A stretch of 64,000 nucleotides of DNA, from assembly GCA_023053575.1 (NCBI GenBank), contig JAKZAP010000016.1, positions 16,386,030 through 16,450,029 of the forward strand, given 5' to 3'. Numbering within the stretch: position 1 is the stretch's first letter; the number at the start of each line of letters is the position of its first letter. Below the pieces are notes generated by a model, which saw only the letters and a list, made by a program, of their open reading frames with translations, made no database searches and was not told the DNA's origin. Made by a program: the position numbers and the translations under genes. Positions 33,701 to 43,610 of the stretch are shown in pieces. Origin of the DNA: Branchinecta lynchi (taxonomy: Eukaryota; Arthropoda; Branchiopoda; Anostraca; Branchinectidae).

Positions 33701-36700
33701 TGAATCTGCAATTGATACTTGATTATTAGGGTTGCTGGTCTTCAAACTTTTCTCGGGGTCGGCCTAGTAAGTTCAAGAAAACCCTGAAAATAGGAGTGTA
33801 ACTTCTCCCTCCCTTAAATGTCCTTTGGTTATACTCTCTAGAAGTGCCTTTATACTAGCCTTAAGCACGCACTTTTTCTCCAAAAAAGTAGGAATTTCGG
33901 CGAATATCAGCTTAATTCTCAGATTGATCAGAGCTTCGAAATAGCAGTAAGAATACTGAACAGAAAATCACGAGATATGTATTTTCTTCAACATCTAAAT
34001 AGGCTACGTTAATTTTATCATAGCCACTGCAGGGGGTGAATCAGCTGCTGTTTCAAGCTAGGTCTGGGACGTGTAAAGGGTCATTACAAACTATATGAGA
34101 ACGCTGATGGCATTCGGGACAGTCCCTGACACCCTGTCCGTCCGCAATTGGGAGAATGATTGAAGTGCCCTGCGGGCAAACTAAAGTGCTTTAACTTGCT
34201 CACTTTTTTCAGCAATCTTTCCGCCAACAACCTTATCCGTAAATTTCTTGACTTCTCCACAACCTCTATAGTTCGTTGTCGGTGAAGAATCGCAGTTAGA
34301 CGTAGTTGCCTCCCTTTGTTTTGTTGATCTGGTTGGTTGTCGCGGTGTTGTTGCAGTCCGTGTCGTTGTGCTCGGCCTCTGTGTAGTTAGAGCCTGCTTT
34401 GTGCTGCAGCAGAACTTAAATTAAAGAATTAAGAAAATCCATCTTGGATAAAGAACCATGAATCAAGACAACAGTATAAAATACGAATTAATCTCAGCTT
34501 GTTGATGATTACACCAACATTTTCAGATTCGAAATATAAAGTTAAACATCTAAGCTCAGAAGCGTGAATATCGGCATGAGAAGCATCAAATATACAAGCA
34601 TAGCCTAACCTGGGATCTTAGCTCTTTCTGCTTCTCCAGAAATGTGTAAATGGGAAGAGGTGATGAAGTGGCAAGAAATCGAGGCTACAAAATATGCATT
34701 GTGGACAGACACCAGCTATTTAATTATTTCACAAGAGGAGGTACCGGTGCCTGAGCACAAGAATCCAGAGAGACAGTGACATGGGAGATTTTGTCTCAGA
34801 GCAGCATTGACTGCAAGCAATAAAGGTTGGTCAAGTGATAAATATTCTTTGAGCCCAAACTGACTTTGAAACATTTATTCAAACATTGTTACAACGGATA
34901 CGTCAGCTACGATTCTTCGTCAGCGATATTTCGGCCCTTCTTGGCAAGGGTCCTCGTCAGGCTGTCAATCCTCTGGTTCAACTTCGGGTAAGGAAACAAA
35001 CCTGTAGTCAGATGATGAGGCCTGACGAGGATCCTCGCCAAGAAGGGCCGAAATATTGCTGATGAAGAATCGTAGCTGACGTATCCGTTGTAAGCATTGT
35101 TTGAATAGTTGGCCAAGTGAAGAGACATTTCCAGGTACGGTATCATTTGTGGGTGGAAAGAAGGGTCAATATTTCTTTTTTTTTTTTTTTCCTTCTAAAC
35201 TGAGCATGTGAAAAAGAACTGATAAATAAAAGTAACTGTTTCTATATCAATTGATTCATATCAAAAATCTTATAAATTCTTTATTAATTTAATATTCTAT
35301 AAATTTCTTAATTTATAAATTCTAACCTACCTTACTTTTTGGCTTATTTATTGTAAGTCAGTTCACAAAAAAATAAGTGATTCTTGTTTCTGATGAGGCT
35401 TTCCAAGCGGCTCAAAATCTGCATTATCCGCTACGAAAATAAGAAACTACAAAATCAGTGTACATTTCCCGGGAAGAATAATGCCACCAAGACTTGGGTT
35501 TAGCCTACTATATGTCAGACCAAGATGATATAAACGACGTATTCGAGTGACGGACAGAGAATGTCATTAGTTGATTGAAATTCATTGTGTCTTGCGCTGG
35601 TGTGAACGAAGGCAGGTGACATATGCTTATGAGTAGTGATTAAAATCCCGTAGGGGACTAGCTGCAATTCTGCGGTTGCGTTGCGAAGGTTTTACTCTTT
35701 CCAATCCTTTACTTTAATCGATTGTATTCTTAGGTGGCTACATGAAAATAGGGCGCAAAAAATGTTCTGTAATTATAAATAATTCTGTCACACTGTTTTC
35801 TGACCAGTTGGAGGTTTACAAAGAAGAAGATTCCAAAATCATATTTCTTCCAAATGCAAAAGCACGCGTCTCAAAGAGGTTATTCTCGGATCTGTATGGG
35901 GCCTATTTATCTCTGTTATACTTACTGGTAGGGGCATGCATCTTCTTGTTTGACTGCAGTTATTTATCTGTAGATGTGGTTTGTGAAAATACGCTCCTTA
36001 CGTTTGGAGGTCTTATTTTGGTTAGTAGAAGGATTCTGCAGAACAAATTCACTTTATGAACCGCCATATTTGGCGGTATACTCAAAGTCATCTAAATTTC
36101 TCTTGAGAGCTACACTGGAGGTTCTGTTATCATTTTCTGAAATACAATCGACGGGTACGGAAGACGAGAGATCAGAGTCGCCACACAGGCTGAAAGACCT
36201 AGAGCTACCCCAAGGCGTTACGAGCGAAATTGTAATGTAATGTAAGGTAATGTTTATTTTTCACCCATCGCACAGGAAAGAGAAAATGATGGAGTATAAA
36301 AAAGGAAGAAAGTAGAAAAACACAGAAAAAAGACCACACAACAAAGAAAAAACAAAAGGCAAATCACAGAGGGAAAAATCACACTTATGAATCGCAAAAT
36401 GTCAAAAAACAATCCCTTGCCACTCATGGCCACTCTTACTGCATTTTACTCGTTGACATAGCTCATCGAGCTTTTGAATTCGGGTGCGAGGTATTTCAGC
36501 CGACTGTGGTTATTTCAGAAAAAAAAATCTTTTTCACAAAACTCTACGGTTTTAAGAAACATCGACTGTTTATGAAAAAGATAAACTGTCGTGGCGCCTC
36601 GCACCGACGCGTTTCTGGTTTGTCGAATGGCAGAAGTTGCGTTTTTGATCAAGGTTTGAAGTTACCTTCAACCTCAAAGGGCTTTCTTTAAATACCGCTT

Positions 36701-39700
36701 TTAGTCGCCGGTACTCTGACCGTCAAACTTCGTGACCTAGCAAGTTCGAAGTTTGCTTGATTCGTCGAAGGGTCGCCGGAGTTGTTAAAAAGCTAATTAA
36801 GCAAATGGCGAACTTCGACGGCGTTTGAAAATGGAAATTAAGCAACCGGCTACGCTAACGGCGAACAAAACTTCGATCAAAACGCAACTAGAGTAAAATG
36901 GCAGATGCATCTTCTCTGTACGTGATGCTCATGCAGCTAGCTTAGACCGACTGTCCTCTCCGTCACCAGACACGTCACAAGGCCATCTTTTTTGGATGTG
37001 GAATGGGAAACCCGGCTCTGTCGTTATAGATCGAGCACTACTTGCAGGAAGTAACCCAAGAAGCCGAAAATGTACTTTTTGTACTTTTCCAAGTGGACCA
37101 CCAACTGCACTGTAAAAAGTTTCTCTGAGTAAGTAGAAAAGTTAACTGCAGTATTTGGTACTGGGATTAATCTTATTTCCGAATTAGCGATAAGATTATC
37201 TTTCTAGAAACACGATTAATCCCATTAGTAAATACTACAAGATTTCTTTTTACAGTTTGACCGGCCCTTATCAAGTTTCTCGCCCTGCTTTTGAAAGGAC
37301 CATGAACGAAAGATTTAAATTTTTGTGGTTTGAACTAGCGGCAGGTAATAGTTGCGTTTTTGTTGAACTTTTCACTCGCCTTTTCGACGTTTTTTTACTT
37401 TTTTTGCGTTTTCGTAAAATGGTCCTAAGCACTGTTTGACAATTACCCGTTTTTGTCAAAAAGGCAAATGCCGACTTTCGCTTTTCCCTCGGCTTTTTGC
37501 AAAAAAGCAAACTTGGTAGGTGACCAAGTTACGCTCTCATTTTGGCTTTTTGCCTCGCTACTTTAGCCAGTTTATCCCAAAATCCAATAAAAGAGGAATT
37601 TTATTCAAAGTGAAAATCAGTATTTCGAGACTGTCTCGGATTTTAAAGATGAAAAATTGGAAGTGCAAGTAAAATACAAATAAAATGGCATTTTTCAAAA
37701 TAGCGTTTTCATCCCAGAAAAGTGACAAGTCCTAGTAGTAAGGTCAACTTGCGAAAACGCGAGAATGTGAAAAAAAGCCTGAAAACGATAAAAAGCCAAA
37801 GCTGAAAAGGGAAAGGCAAAAGCCGAACAAAAACGCAACTAATGTTTGTACCTTGAACCTCTTCCTCTTTTCTGGATGCTTTATCCGCCACCCCTGTATA
37901 AGAAACACACTTTCTAAATGGGAAATTACAGACAAATTAAATTCTACAGATGGTCAATCCCGTGTGTAAAACAAAATACAAGACAGTATAAATATTTATT
38001 GTATATATTTATATTATATAAGACAAATAAAAGATAAGAAAATGCAGTAGTTTTCAGTCATTTGGTTTTATAGTCGAAGCAAGAGACATATTTTCTAAGT
38101 TCTTGGAAAAGTATTTTTTAAGATGAAAATTTTAAGTGTATGCAATGTGTTTTTTAAATTCTATGACGAGAAAGCAAATATGTTTTTTTTTTTTTTTAAC
38201 TTAGTCTTTTAATTTTTGTCTTTTACTTTATTTTCTTTTGCTCCTCTGTACCTAAAAATCAAGTCGTAAATAAATTAATAAATAGCTTTCATGTTGAATA
38301 TACTATATGACTAAGTCCGAAACACGCAAGCGAACCTCGGAAAGAACGCGATACGTCACCCAAAAGAATCCTAAAAAACGATCCTTATCCTATTTAAACC
38401 AATCAACGCCGTTTGTTATGGTCAGGTTGTGATGACGTTTCTGGCTCTACACTCGAAGATTCTTCGACGATACAAAATGTTAGTCATCAAGAGTATTGCT
38501 TGTGTTCCGCAGTGGATTGTACTTTCGCTGGCACGCCAACAAGGAAATCGTAACAAAAGCCCCTTACATGTTGAGAATTGGCAAATGTTCCGCAGTAGGA
38601 GTACTGCAGTTTATTGTAGTTAGGACTCTTCGGTTTTTTGGCAAGTTCTAGTAGAGCTGGACAATCGAGAAGACTCAGGCATCTGCCTTCTAGGAAGTTT
38701 GGATCTCTGCATTTGGACTTGGGAGTGTACCCCTTTTGTTTGTATGTAGGGTACAAATTATTCCGTACTCCGATCTCGATATCAGAGCCGTCTTCATTCT
38801 CCGGCACTGACACTGATGGTGTATCAACATCTAAAAAGAAAAATTTCAAATAATAACTAAAAAGCCAGCTTATTTGCATTTATTCTATTTAAAACACTTA
38901 ATTATTTTTACACACGACACAGATTTTCAGTTTTTCGCCAAGACATGCCCGGCTCTATACCTGAACCACTAAATTTAAAAGATAAAATATGAAATTTTCG
39001 GAATCTCTTCTGATTGAGGTCGAGTGTCATGGAGAAGGTGACCTTATAGATGGCGAGAATATTAGATATTTCAAGTATCAGACAGGACAACCTATGATTG
39101 TTATTACTCGTATGGGCACATACATGAATAACTTTTCTCGAATAGGTATGTAACGTAAATCTTTCTATGTCCAACAGGTAGTTTAGTTTAATTTTTATAT
39201 TGTTACAATTAGTTATGGGGAGGCTGAGACAATATCGCATCAGGTTACACAGTGGATGATACGAAACCTCTACGAAATTTAAGACGTGGAGTATGAAAGG
39301 AAAATGTTTATCACATATTTTATATAAAAAGCCTAAGAACCAAGACGTTTCACATCCCAAATAACAAAACAAGTATTTAAATAACCTAATTAGTAATCAT
39401 CCCACTTTAAAAGCTTTAAATGTAAACAAACTGCAAGTATAAATTCAAAGAAATATTGAAGAACTTGCAAGAATAGCTTGAGTTCCAACTATGGTCTGCC
39501 AGCCAGTCCGACCCTTTAAATCTTTTTACCAATATCAAGGTGTTTAACAAGTGCAATAAACCAAATCGTAGCAGTCTAATCCCCCCTTTGTCACAATTAA
39601 TTAAGAACGGCATATCATCGATCATATGACACAACAATCCAGTTTCCAACTGTACATTAAAGATGTACGTCGCGTCGTCTTATTTGTTGCTGTTTAATCC

Positions 39701-40632
39701 TCATCCATAGATATATCTCCCACAATATAGAAGAGGACTTGAGCTTGGCATAGACGAACTCAACTCTTGGGAAATTTGGGCACAGCTGCCCATTAACGGG
39801 AGGGGGGGGGGGGGGGGGGCATCAAAAATTTATACTCACGGGTCAAAAACTTTTTCATGGGCAATTTGGGACCACTTGCACATGAACGGGGAGGGTGGGG
39901 GGGGGGGCAAATAAACTTATATATCCCCAAAAAGCACAATTGAATTATACTGTCAGGTTAAAAACATTAAAAAATTGGCAATCTAGTCCCAATTGCCCCT
40001 GAACAAAGTAGTGGTGGGGTTTGGGACCCGTAAAAAGTAAAAAGAGACCCGAATGCTCTCAAACCTACCCGTGATACCTGTTGATTCCTGTCATGGGTAA
40101 CGAACTTTGCTCCTGGGCAATCTGGGCCCAGTTCCTCATAAAGAGGGTGGTTGGGATAGGTGCAACTTCAACAGCAATTTGCCAGCACTAGGATGTACAT
40201 TTAAAGGGGATTTCATCGTCCTATGTCCAGTTCTGGTCAAATTATGACATTACTCACTGGAAAATCTGGGCCCATTTGCCCCTGGACCGCATTGTGGTGG
40301 GGGGATAGTACCCCCAAAAGACACAACTAGACCCCAATACCCACTAGTGTACGAAGTTCGAACTTGATACTTGCACTGGTTTACGAGTTATGAGCTCCAC
40401 AAAATACAGTGAAAACTGGAAACCGTAAACCGGAAGCTGCTACAACACTCGCAATCGTGGAATGTTCCAAGGAACACTCCAGTAAAAACATGATCAAGAG
40501 ATGGATTGAAATAGTATATTGTTTAATTTATCAGCTAATTAATAGGTATGTATATTTACCATCCGGTTTCACATCCGGTACAAGCGTCGTTAATAGCACA
40601 AGATAACTTAGGACTTTAAAGCGTGCTGACAT
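21587..40632 (-). CDS. Secreted clip-domain serine protease, eight exons, 420 aa
   Basis: Joined exons: 40632-40560, 38830-38568, 34414-34204, 33705-33573, 30099-29939, 25281-25180, 22927-22773 and 21751-21587 (1263 nt). All seven introns are GT-AG and every junction keeps phase. Residues 1 to about 20 form a signal peptide. The clip domain has Cys65, 75, 81, 104, 114 and 115. A Thr/Arg-rich linker (116-160) leads to Cys164, which should bond Cys287. Activation is expected after Lys173 (DK/VVGG). The catalytic triad is His214 (TAAHC), Asp267 (NDIAIL) and Ser369 (GDSGGP). Asp363 and Gly392/Gly403 line the S1 pocket, so cleavage after Lys/Arg is expected. In arthropods such enzymes act in haemolymph cascades (clotting, melanisation, Toll activation), but the exact role cannot be told. 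Gly391 stands where Trp is usual. No inactivating change was seen. Confidence 0.93.
21752..22772. other. Protease intron 7
   Basis: 1021 bp. It holds a single arm of the foldback repeat of 34.88-35.10 kb (at about 21980-22090, GAATCGTAGCTGACGTATCC) and, at 22180-22345, a dispersed repeat that recurs inverted at 42.40-42.54 kb. Confidence 0.6.
22773..22927 (-). CDS. Protease exon 7: S1 specificity Asp
   Basis: Acceptor ATTTTAG, then [19 protein letters not shown] to [14 protein letters not shown]. Asp363 at the base of the S1 pocket predicts trypsin-like cleavage. Donor AAC/GTAAGT in phase 0. A dead copy lies at 5636-5777. Confidence 0.94.
22928..25179. other. Protease intron 6
   Basis: 2252 bp. 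It contains the LINE C-terminal fragment and, on either side, sequence duplicated at 5.8-6.3 kb. Confidence 0.7.
23139..23893 (-). mobile_element. LINE 3' fragment with C-terminal zinc finger
   Basis: Two minus-strand frames encode the C-terminal end of a LINE polymerase: [36 protein letters not shown], and then [20 protein letters not shown], the Cys-rich finger found after RT in several LINE clades. A frameshift lies near 23570. The 3' UTR carries GCCATGGCCCTCGGGC and ends in a TATAATATTC-like repeat at 23139-23170. The fragment interrupts sequence that is continuous in the 5.5-7.6 kb duplicate. Confidence 0.75.
25180..25281 (-). CDS. Protease exon 6
   Basis: Acceptor GTGTTTTTAG, then [33 protein letters not shown], and a TTAG/GTAAGT donor in phase 1. 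Cys287 is the partner for the linker cysteine. This exon has no counterpart in the 5.5-7.6 kb duplicate. Confidence 0.92.
28465..28759. mobile_element. MITE, AGYTGCGTT family, copy 1
   Basis: 295 bp with inverted ends (AGCTGCGTTCGTTGCAC and, read inward from the right, AGCTGCGTTCTTTGTCAC) and a 3-bp target-site duplication AGT on both sides (28462-28464 and 28760-28762). The interior contains many CCGGTGA/TCACTGG-type pieces and no transposase. Confidence 0.7.
29045..29340. repeat. G-rich duplicated segment with inverted end
   Basis: Two direct copies of a roughly 125-bp unit start at TATTCTTTCCCGTATCCAGG (29048 and 29173). An inverted CCTCCCTGGATACGG closes the block near 29335. Long G runs and one C-rich stretch lie between. 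It is probably a foldback transposon remnant. Confidence 0.6.
29939..30099 (-). CDS. Protease exon 5: catalytic Asp
   Basis: Acceptor TCGTTTCAG, then [20 protein letters not shown] and [17 protein letters not shown] with catalytic Asp267. The donor is TA/GTAAGA in phase 1, which gives [11 protein letters not shown] after splicing. Confidence 0.93.
30590..31290. repeat. Degenerate dispersed repeats (GACCAAAGGTTTCG and CCGGATTC families)
   Basis: AAGACCAAAGGTTTCG and ATCTTGTCTTCGCCAGATCC at about 30597-30673 recur at 42.92-43.02 kb, 56.19-56.31 kb (inverted) and 61.06-61.16 kb. Downstream, CCGAATTCTGG and CCGGATTCCGG segments belong to the repeat block also seen at 55 and 61 kb. GGGCCCAGATTTCCCATGAG near 31230 matches the G-rich block at 39.8-40.3 kb. 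Confidence 0.6.
31692..32460 (-). mobile_element. LINE RT fragment, same family as 56.8-59.8 kb
   Basis: Minus-strand frames encode [20 protein letters not shown] and KCKLVVK at 32.45-32.2 kb, then decayed RT, then [20 protein letters not shown] near 31.94 kb. All match the LINE at 56.8-59.8 kb ([40 protein letters not shown]). The AYADD region is mutated. It is an intronic pseudogene. Confidence 0.8.
33573..33705 (-). CDS. Protease exon 4: catalytic His
   Basis: Acceptor TCAATTGCAG, then [33 protein letters not shown] with catalytic His214, ending PIN plus two bases at a GTAAGA donor (phase 2). Confidence 0.95.
34204..34414 (-). CDS. Protease exon 3: last clip Cys pair, linker, activation site
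   Basis: Acceptor TTTAATTTAAG, then Phe-Cys-Cys closing the clip domain, a Thr/Arg/Pro-rich linker, [20 protein letters not shown], and a donor A/GTGAGC in phase 1. Confidence 0.92.
34878..35105. mobile_element. Foldback element: 85-bp inverted repeats around a 59-bp loop
   Basis: The left arm 34878-34961 and right arm 35021-35105 are near-perfect inverted copies (ACGGATACGTCAGCTACGAT against its complement), with the loop 34962-35020. One arm-like copy occurs alone at about 21980-22090. The arms also share TTCGGCCCTTCTTGGC. There is no coding sequence, which fits a foldback or MITE-type element. Confidence 0.85.
35742..36059 (+). CDS. Unassigned 105-codon frame with hydrophobic segments
   Basis: The plus-strand frame lies inside intron 2, opposite to the protease gene. 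It has a basic N-terminus, a hydrophobic stretch [16 protein letters not shown] and a second weaker one ([11 protein letters not shown]). This two-segment hairpin followed by ENTLLTF... is vaguely like PIG-H-type membrane proteins, but the conserved C-terminal part of that family is not visible, so I give no name. It could be a retrocopy remnant, an exon of an intronic gene, or chance. Confidence 0.2.
   Translation: MKIGRKKCSVIINNSVTLFSDQLEVYKEEDSKIIFLPNAKARVSKRLFSDLYGAYLSLLYLLVGACIFLFDCSYLSVDVVCENTLLTFGGLILVSRRILQNKFTL
36232..36330 (-). repeat. Possible LINE/SINE 3' end with ATTAC tail
   Basis: On the minus strand, GATGGGTGAAAAATAAACATT leads into TACATTACATTAC (plus 36232-36252). An AATAAA followed by a pentanucleotide tail is how LINE/SINE 3' ends look. 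No coding part was recognised. Confidence 0.4.
36635..36889. mobile_element. MITE, AGYTGCGTT family, copy 2
   Basis: 255 bp. Ends are AGTTGCGTTTTTGATC and its inverted match, with the 3-bp duplication AGA on both sides (36632-36634 and 36890-36892). The interior matches copy 4 at 52679-52974 along its length, including AAGTTCGAAGTTTGCTTGA. Confidence 0.85.
37109..37256. mobile_element. Short MITE-like element, ACTGTAAAAAG ends
   Basis: 148 bp bounded by inverted ACTGTAAAAAG ends. The inner halves are also partly complementary (GGGATTAATC and GATTAATCCC), so the whole can fold back. No target-site duplication is certain. Confidence 0.55.
37350..37840. mobile_element. MITE, AGYTGCGTT family, copy 3
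   Basis: 491 bp. Ends are AGTTGCGTTTTTGTTGAAC and, inverted, GCCGAACAAAAACGCAACT, with the 3-bp duplication AAT on both sides (37347-37349 and 37841-37843). The interior differs from copies 2 and 4 but shares the ends. Confidence 0.75.
38568..38830 (-). CDS. Protease exon 2: clip domain, first four Cys
   Basis: Acceptor TTTTCTTTTTAG, then [15 protein letters not shown] and the clip domain [20 protein letters not shown] to [10 protein letters not shown]. The donor is CAT/GTAAGG, phase 0. Reading through the donor gives a spurious extension; the last clip cysteines come from exon 3. Confidence 0.92.
39290..39720. repeat. Dispersed repeat, copies at 41.68-42.12 kb and inverted at 31.37-31.47 kb
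   Basis: Shared strings include AACGGCATATCATCGATCAT (39604 and 42002) and TCGTCTTATTTGTTGCTGTT (39675 and 42077). The inverted partial copy at 31.37-31.47 kb carries ATCAAAGATATGCCGTTC. No coding potential. Confidence 0.7.
39760..40345. repeat. Degenerate G-rich tandem repeat
   Basis: Five imperfect units share the pattern GGGCAATTTGGGxCCA...GAACGGG followed by a long G run. They begin near 39767, 39857, 39968, 40116 and 40258. Spacing is uneven (about 90-150 bp), so it is old. Confidence 0.6.
40560..40632 (-). CDS. Protease exon 1: signal peptide
   Basis: ATG at 40632, then [20 protein letters not shown], a basic residue pair followed by a hydrophobic core. It ends with one base of a split codon at a GTAAAT donor (G/GTAAATATA). 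Phase 1 matches exon 2 exactly. A 5' UTR exon may exist upstream but was not identified. Confidence 0.8.
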
Positions 40633-43021
40633 TTCGAATTTCACGTTGTTATTTAAAATACAACTGGATCTTTCTTCACTTACTTATTTTTGGTTCTGCC
40701 TTGAAACTTCAAAAACTTGTTCTGTTAAACTGAGCATCATAGACATAGAAAGGTAAGAACAGGTTTCACTGTCTTCAGCATAAGCAGACAAACAAGCTTC
40801 AGTATCGGCGTTCATGTGCCAGACCCTCCAGAATGAACTCCAGATCTACCACCAATCAGGATCGAGTAAAATCAAGGTAAGGAGGAGGCATAAGTAATAG
40901 AAGTAGGCACGTATATGAAAATATGACGAGACATACTAAAAGAACATATGCTTCCTCCAAAAGCCTTTCACCTGTCATGCCTTCTTTTAGGGAAAAGGTC
41001 AGAAGTCAACCTTTCTTCCAGGAAGTCGATTTTGGTAATTCCCGGTCGAACAGTCCTGCACTCGGCAATACGGCAATGGGACAACAAGTGCGTTTTAATC
41101 AGTCCTAGAAAGGCAAGGTGGTTTCAAAAGTCTGACCAAATGCTATTAAGTTTGGAGGCAGGTGCTAGTAATAGAATAGTTTTCTTAACAAAACAATCGA
41201 GGATCTTATAATTAGCAGAGGAAAAGCACTGCTTGCAAGGATGTGCTATGAAACAACAAAAGGAAAAAGCTGAATTAAGGAATAAGAGGGTGAAACCATG
41301 TATACTCCACACAGTTATTTACACTACAAAAAACATTATATTTTCTAATCCCAAGGCCCCCAAAAAAGACTAAAGAAAAAAAAATGTAATATGACTTTCC
41401 TTAATCAATTTCAAAAGTATACCTATCAAGAAACTCCATACGTAGCTCTGATTTAAATTTCTAATTCCTTTGAACTTCTAATAAGCTTATTCCAAAGCTT
41501 AGAAGCTCTATAAATAATTGAAAACGAGGATCTACTTTTAAATCAAACGTGGAACCTGAATATCACCTCTCGCCCGAGTATCGTGCTGGTGAACATCTGA
41601 TATCTCACAAAATGCACCATCAGAACAATCTGGAAGGTACCCACGATAGATGTTTATAAATAAAAAGTGTGCAAGCTCTCAGACGTGGATTGTGAAAATA
41701 AAATGTTTATCATCTTTATATACAAACAGCTTTAGAATGAAGACACGAAGAACCACATCCTCAACAACCAAACGTGTATTGAAATAACCTATTATAATCA
41801 TCCCACTTTAAAATATTTAAATGTAAGCAAACCGCAAGTTGAGTCCAAAGAAATGTTGAAGATCTTTCACGAATTGCTTGAGTTCGACCAATTGTCTGCC
41901 AGCTAATCCGACCCTTTAAACCTCTTTTCCATTAGCAAGGTAATAAGAAGTGCAACAAACCAAATCGTAGCAGCCTATGCACCCTTTGTTACAATTCATT
42001 AAGAACGGCATATCATCGATCATATGAAACAACACTCCAGATTCCAATTGTTCATTAATGATTAAAGTACGTCACGTCGTCTTATTTGTTGCTGTTACAC
42101 AAAATCCTCATCCATAGCTGTATCTCCCCAAATTTACAAGAGTTGGAATTGTAAGTTAAGTAAAACTTAACTTAAAGTGCTAATCCAAAAATTCCGTTTA
42201 CCTTTTCTTAGTTATCGCATGCCACAGGTTTATTTTGAATTGAAAGCGATTGCCGGGTTGCTGTTTCGGCTCGGGAAAAACTCACGCCGAAAGTCTTCTT
42301 TTCTAGATGACGAGATTTTCCAGGATTGATTAGCAAAGAATTATAAGACCTAATTGATAATTTTTGTATGTCTTCAGAGGTACCACACTGGTTTTGGTTT
42401 TTTAATTGATTTGTATTTGTAACAAACAGTTGAAGCATTAGATGGAAATTATTATTTTGACCCTTGGCTCCCTACGTGCCATAACAGCTGTCCGGGATAA
42501 TAGGCTAAGATTTATTCCAGACAGAGTTATTTCAAACCTAGGAAATTTGGTGGGATTTTTTTAATTTGCTCATTGTTTTACGGTGGTTTTAGTGGTTTTA
42601 AACATTCATAGTGACAGTAGGGACGGTTAGCATTGTGTATGTGGTAGAAATACCATTTTTTGTAGCCCCCAGAAACATCAAAATTATGGTAACAACAAAC
42701 CCTTTGCATTATATAATTGTATTTTCGTAATAGTGTGTCTTTCTATACAGAGATGCAGGGGGAGGGGGGGGGGGTAAGCTAGGGTTACCCAGCATTCCAC
42801 ACCTTTATCAACCAAGCACTTACGGATACCGAGCAGTTCCTTGCGCAAAACTTGTAGACGTCATCCCCAATAAACACAGATTTATAAGTGCCAAACTCCT
42901 TCCCTTTAAGATTCTTCCTGTTGCTATAGCAAGACCAAAGGTTCCGATGGGATCCCAAAAATTCAATATTTGATCCAGACAATTGGGTCTGGTCTACGCC
43001 AGATCCAATATTCGACAGACG
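40633..43021. other. Upstream region of the protease gene
   Basis: No second gene is recognised. 41.68-42.12 kb is a copy of the 39.29-39.72 kb repeat, 42.40-42.54 kb is an inverted copy of 22.18-22.34 kb, and 42.92-43.02 kb is a member of the GACCAAAGGTT family. The protease promoter should lie just above 40632 but shows no clear TATA box. Confidence 0.5.
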
Positions 43022-43147
43022 CAGGTCAGAACATGGTGAGCATGCAAACAACCCGTACCATCCCTGAAACCCAGTTGCATGTTTCCAAAACTACATTTTG
43101 AAGAAATTCAGGGAGAAGGATATACTCAAAAATTTTACGGAGTGTAC
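43022..43147 (-). pseudogene. LINE-3 RT fragment, left of the array
   Basis: On the minus strand it encodes LRKIFEYILLPEF and, after a frameshift, GNMQLGFRDGTGCLHAHHVL. This matches KIFEYTLAPEI and SLQCGFRKRIGCSHAHKSL of the LINE at 56.8-59.8 kb. It continues across the inserted array into 48384-49020. The last 44 bp (43104-43147) are duplicated on the far side of the array. Confidence 0.8.
43104..43147 (+). repeat. 44-bp direct repeat, left copy
   Basis: Begins AAATTCAGGGAGAAGG and ends ACGGAGTGTAC. It is identical to 48384-48427 and lies inside LINE RT sequence at both ends of the inserted array. Confidence 0.95.
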
Positions 43148-43610
43148 GGCGCCGAGGGCGTCTAAGTCCCCAGCCACACTGACTAACCACACCCAAACCG
43201 CCTGGTGCTGTAACCACATTTCTAAGTTTTTACGTGCTTTTCCCAATATGGTTAGGGTTACCTCTCAGTTACCAGGAATGAATTTTGGCTTCGAATAAGG
43301 CAGAAAATGGTATTACTTGCGAAAGCCAAATAATCTCAAAACAATAAATACTTGTTAAAATTATTTTCCTGGGTCGGATGTCGGGCCGAAAACGCCAGGG
43401 TGAAAGGTTATTACCCTGTCAAAGTTTGCGTGTGTGTACCAAATAGCTAACCATAGGTTATGACTTAGATATACACGATTATTAAAGGGTAAAAGACGTC
43501 GTTGTTTATCTTAAGTGGCGAGGTGCAGCGCGAAGCACTGCGCCGAGGGCGTCTAAGTCCCCAGCCACACTGACTAACCACACCCAAACCGCCTGGTGCT
43601 GTAATGCTGT

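Larger units (their letters stand above)
34415..38567. other. Protease intron 2
   Basis: 4153 bp containing, in order of coordinate, a foldback element, an unassigned plus-strand frame, a LINE/SINE-type tail, two MITEs of the AGTTGCGTT family and a separate short MITE-like element. Confidence 0.7.
38831..40559. other. Protease intron 1
   Basis: 1729 bp. The left part has the repeat shared with 41.7-42.1 kb; the right part has G-rich degenerate repeats. Confidence 0.6.

Noticed and set aside
35742..36059. PIG-H subunit gene or exon
   Set aside because: Only a weak hydrophobic pattern and a short ENTLLTF-like string fit. The conserved C-terminal half is absent. Kept as an unassigned frame with low confidence.
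38487..38567. Extension of exon 2 through HVRGFCYDF as the end of the clip domain
   Set aside because: A GTAAGG donor lies directly after His112, and exon 3 supplies the expected Phe-Cys-Cys in phase. The read-through runs into intron.
39760..40345. CRISPR-like array
   Set aside because: Units are degenerate, unevenly spaced and G-rich in animal DNA. They are satellite-type repeats.
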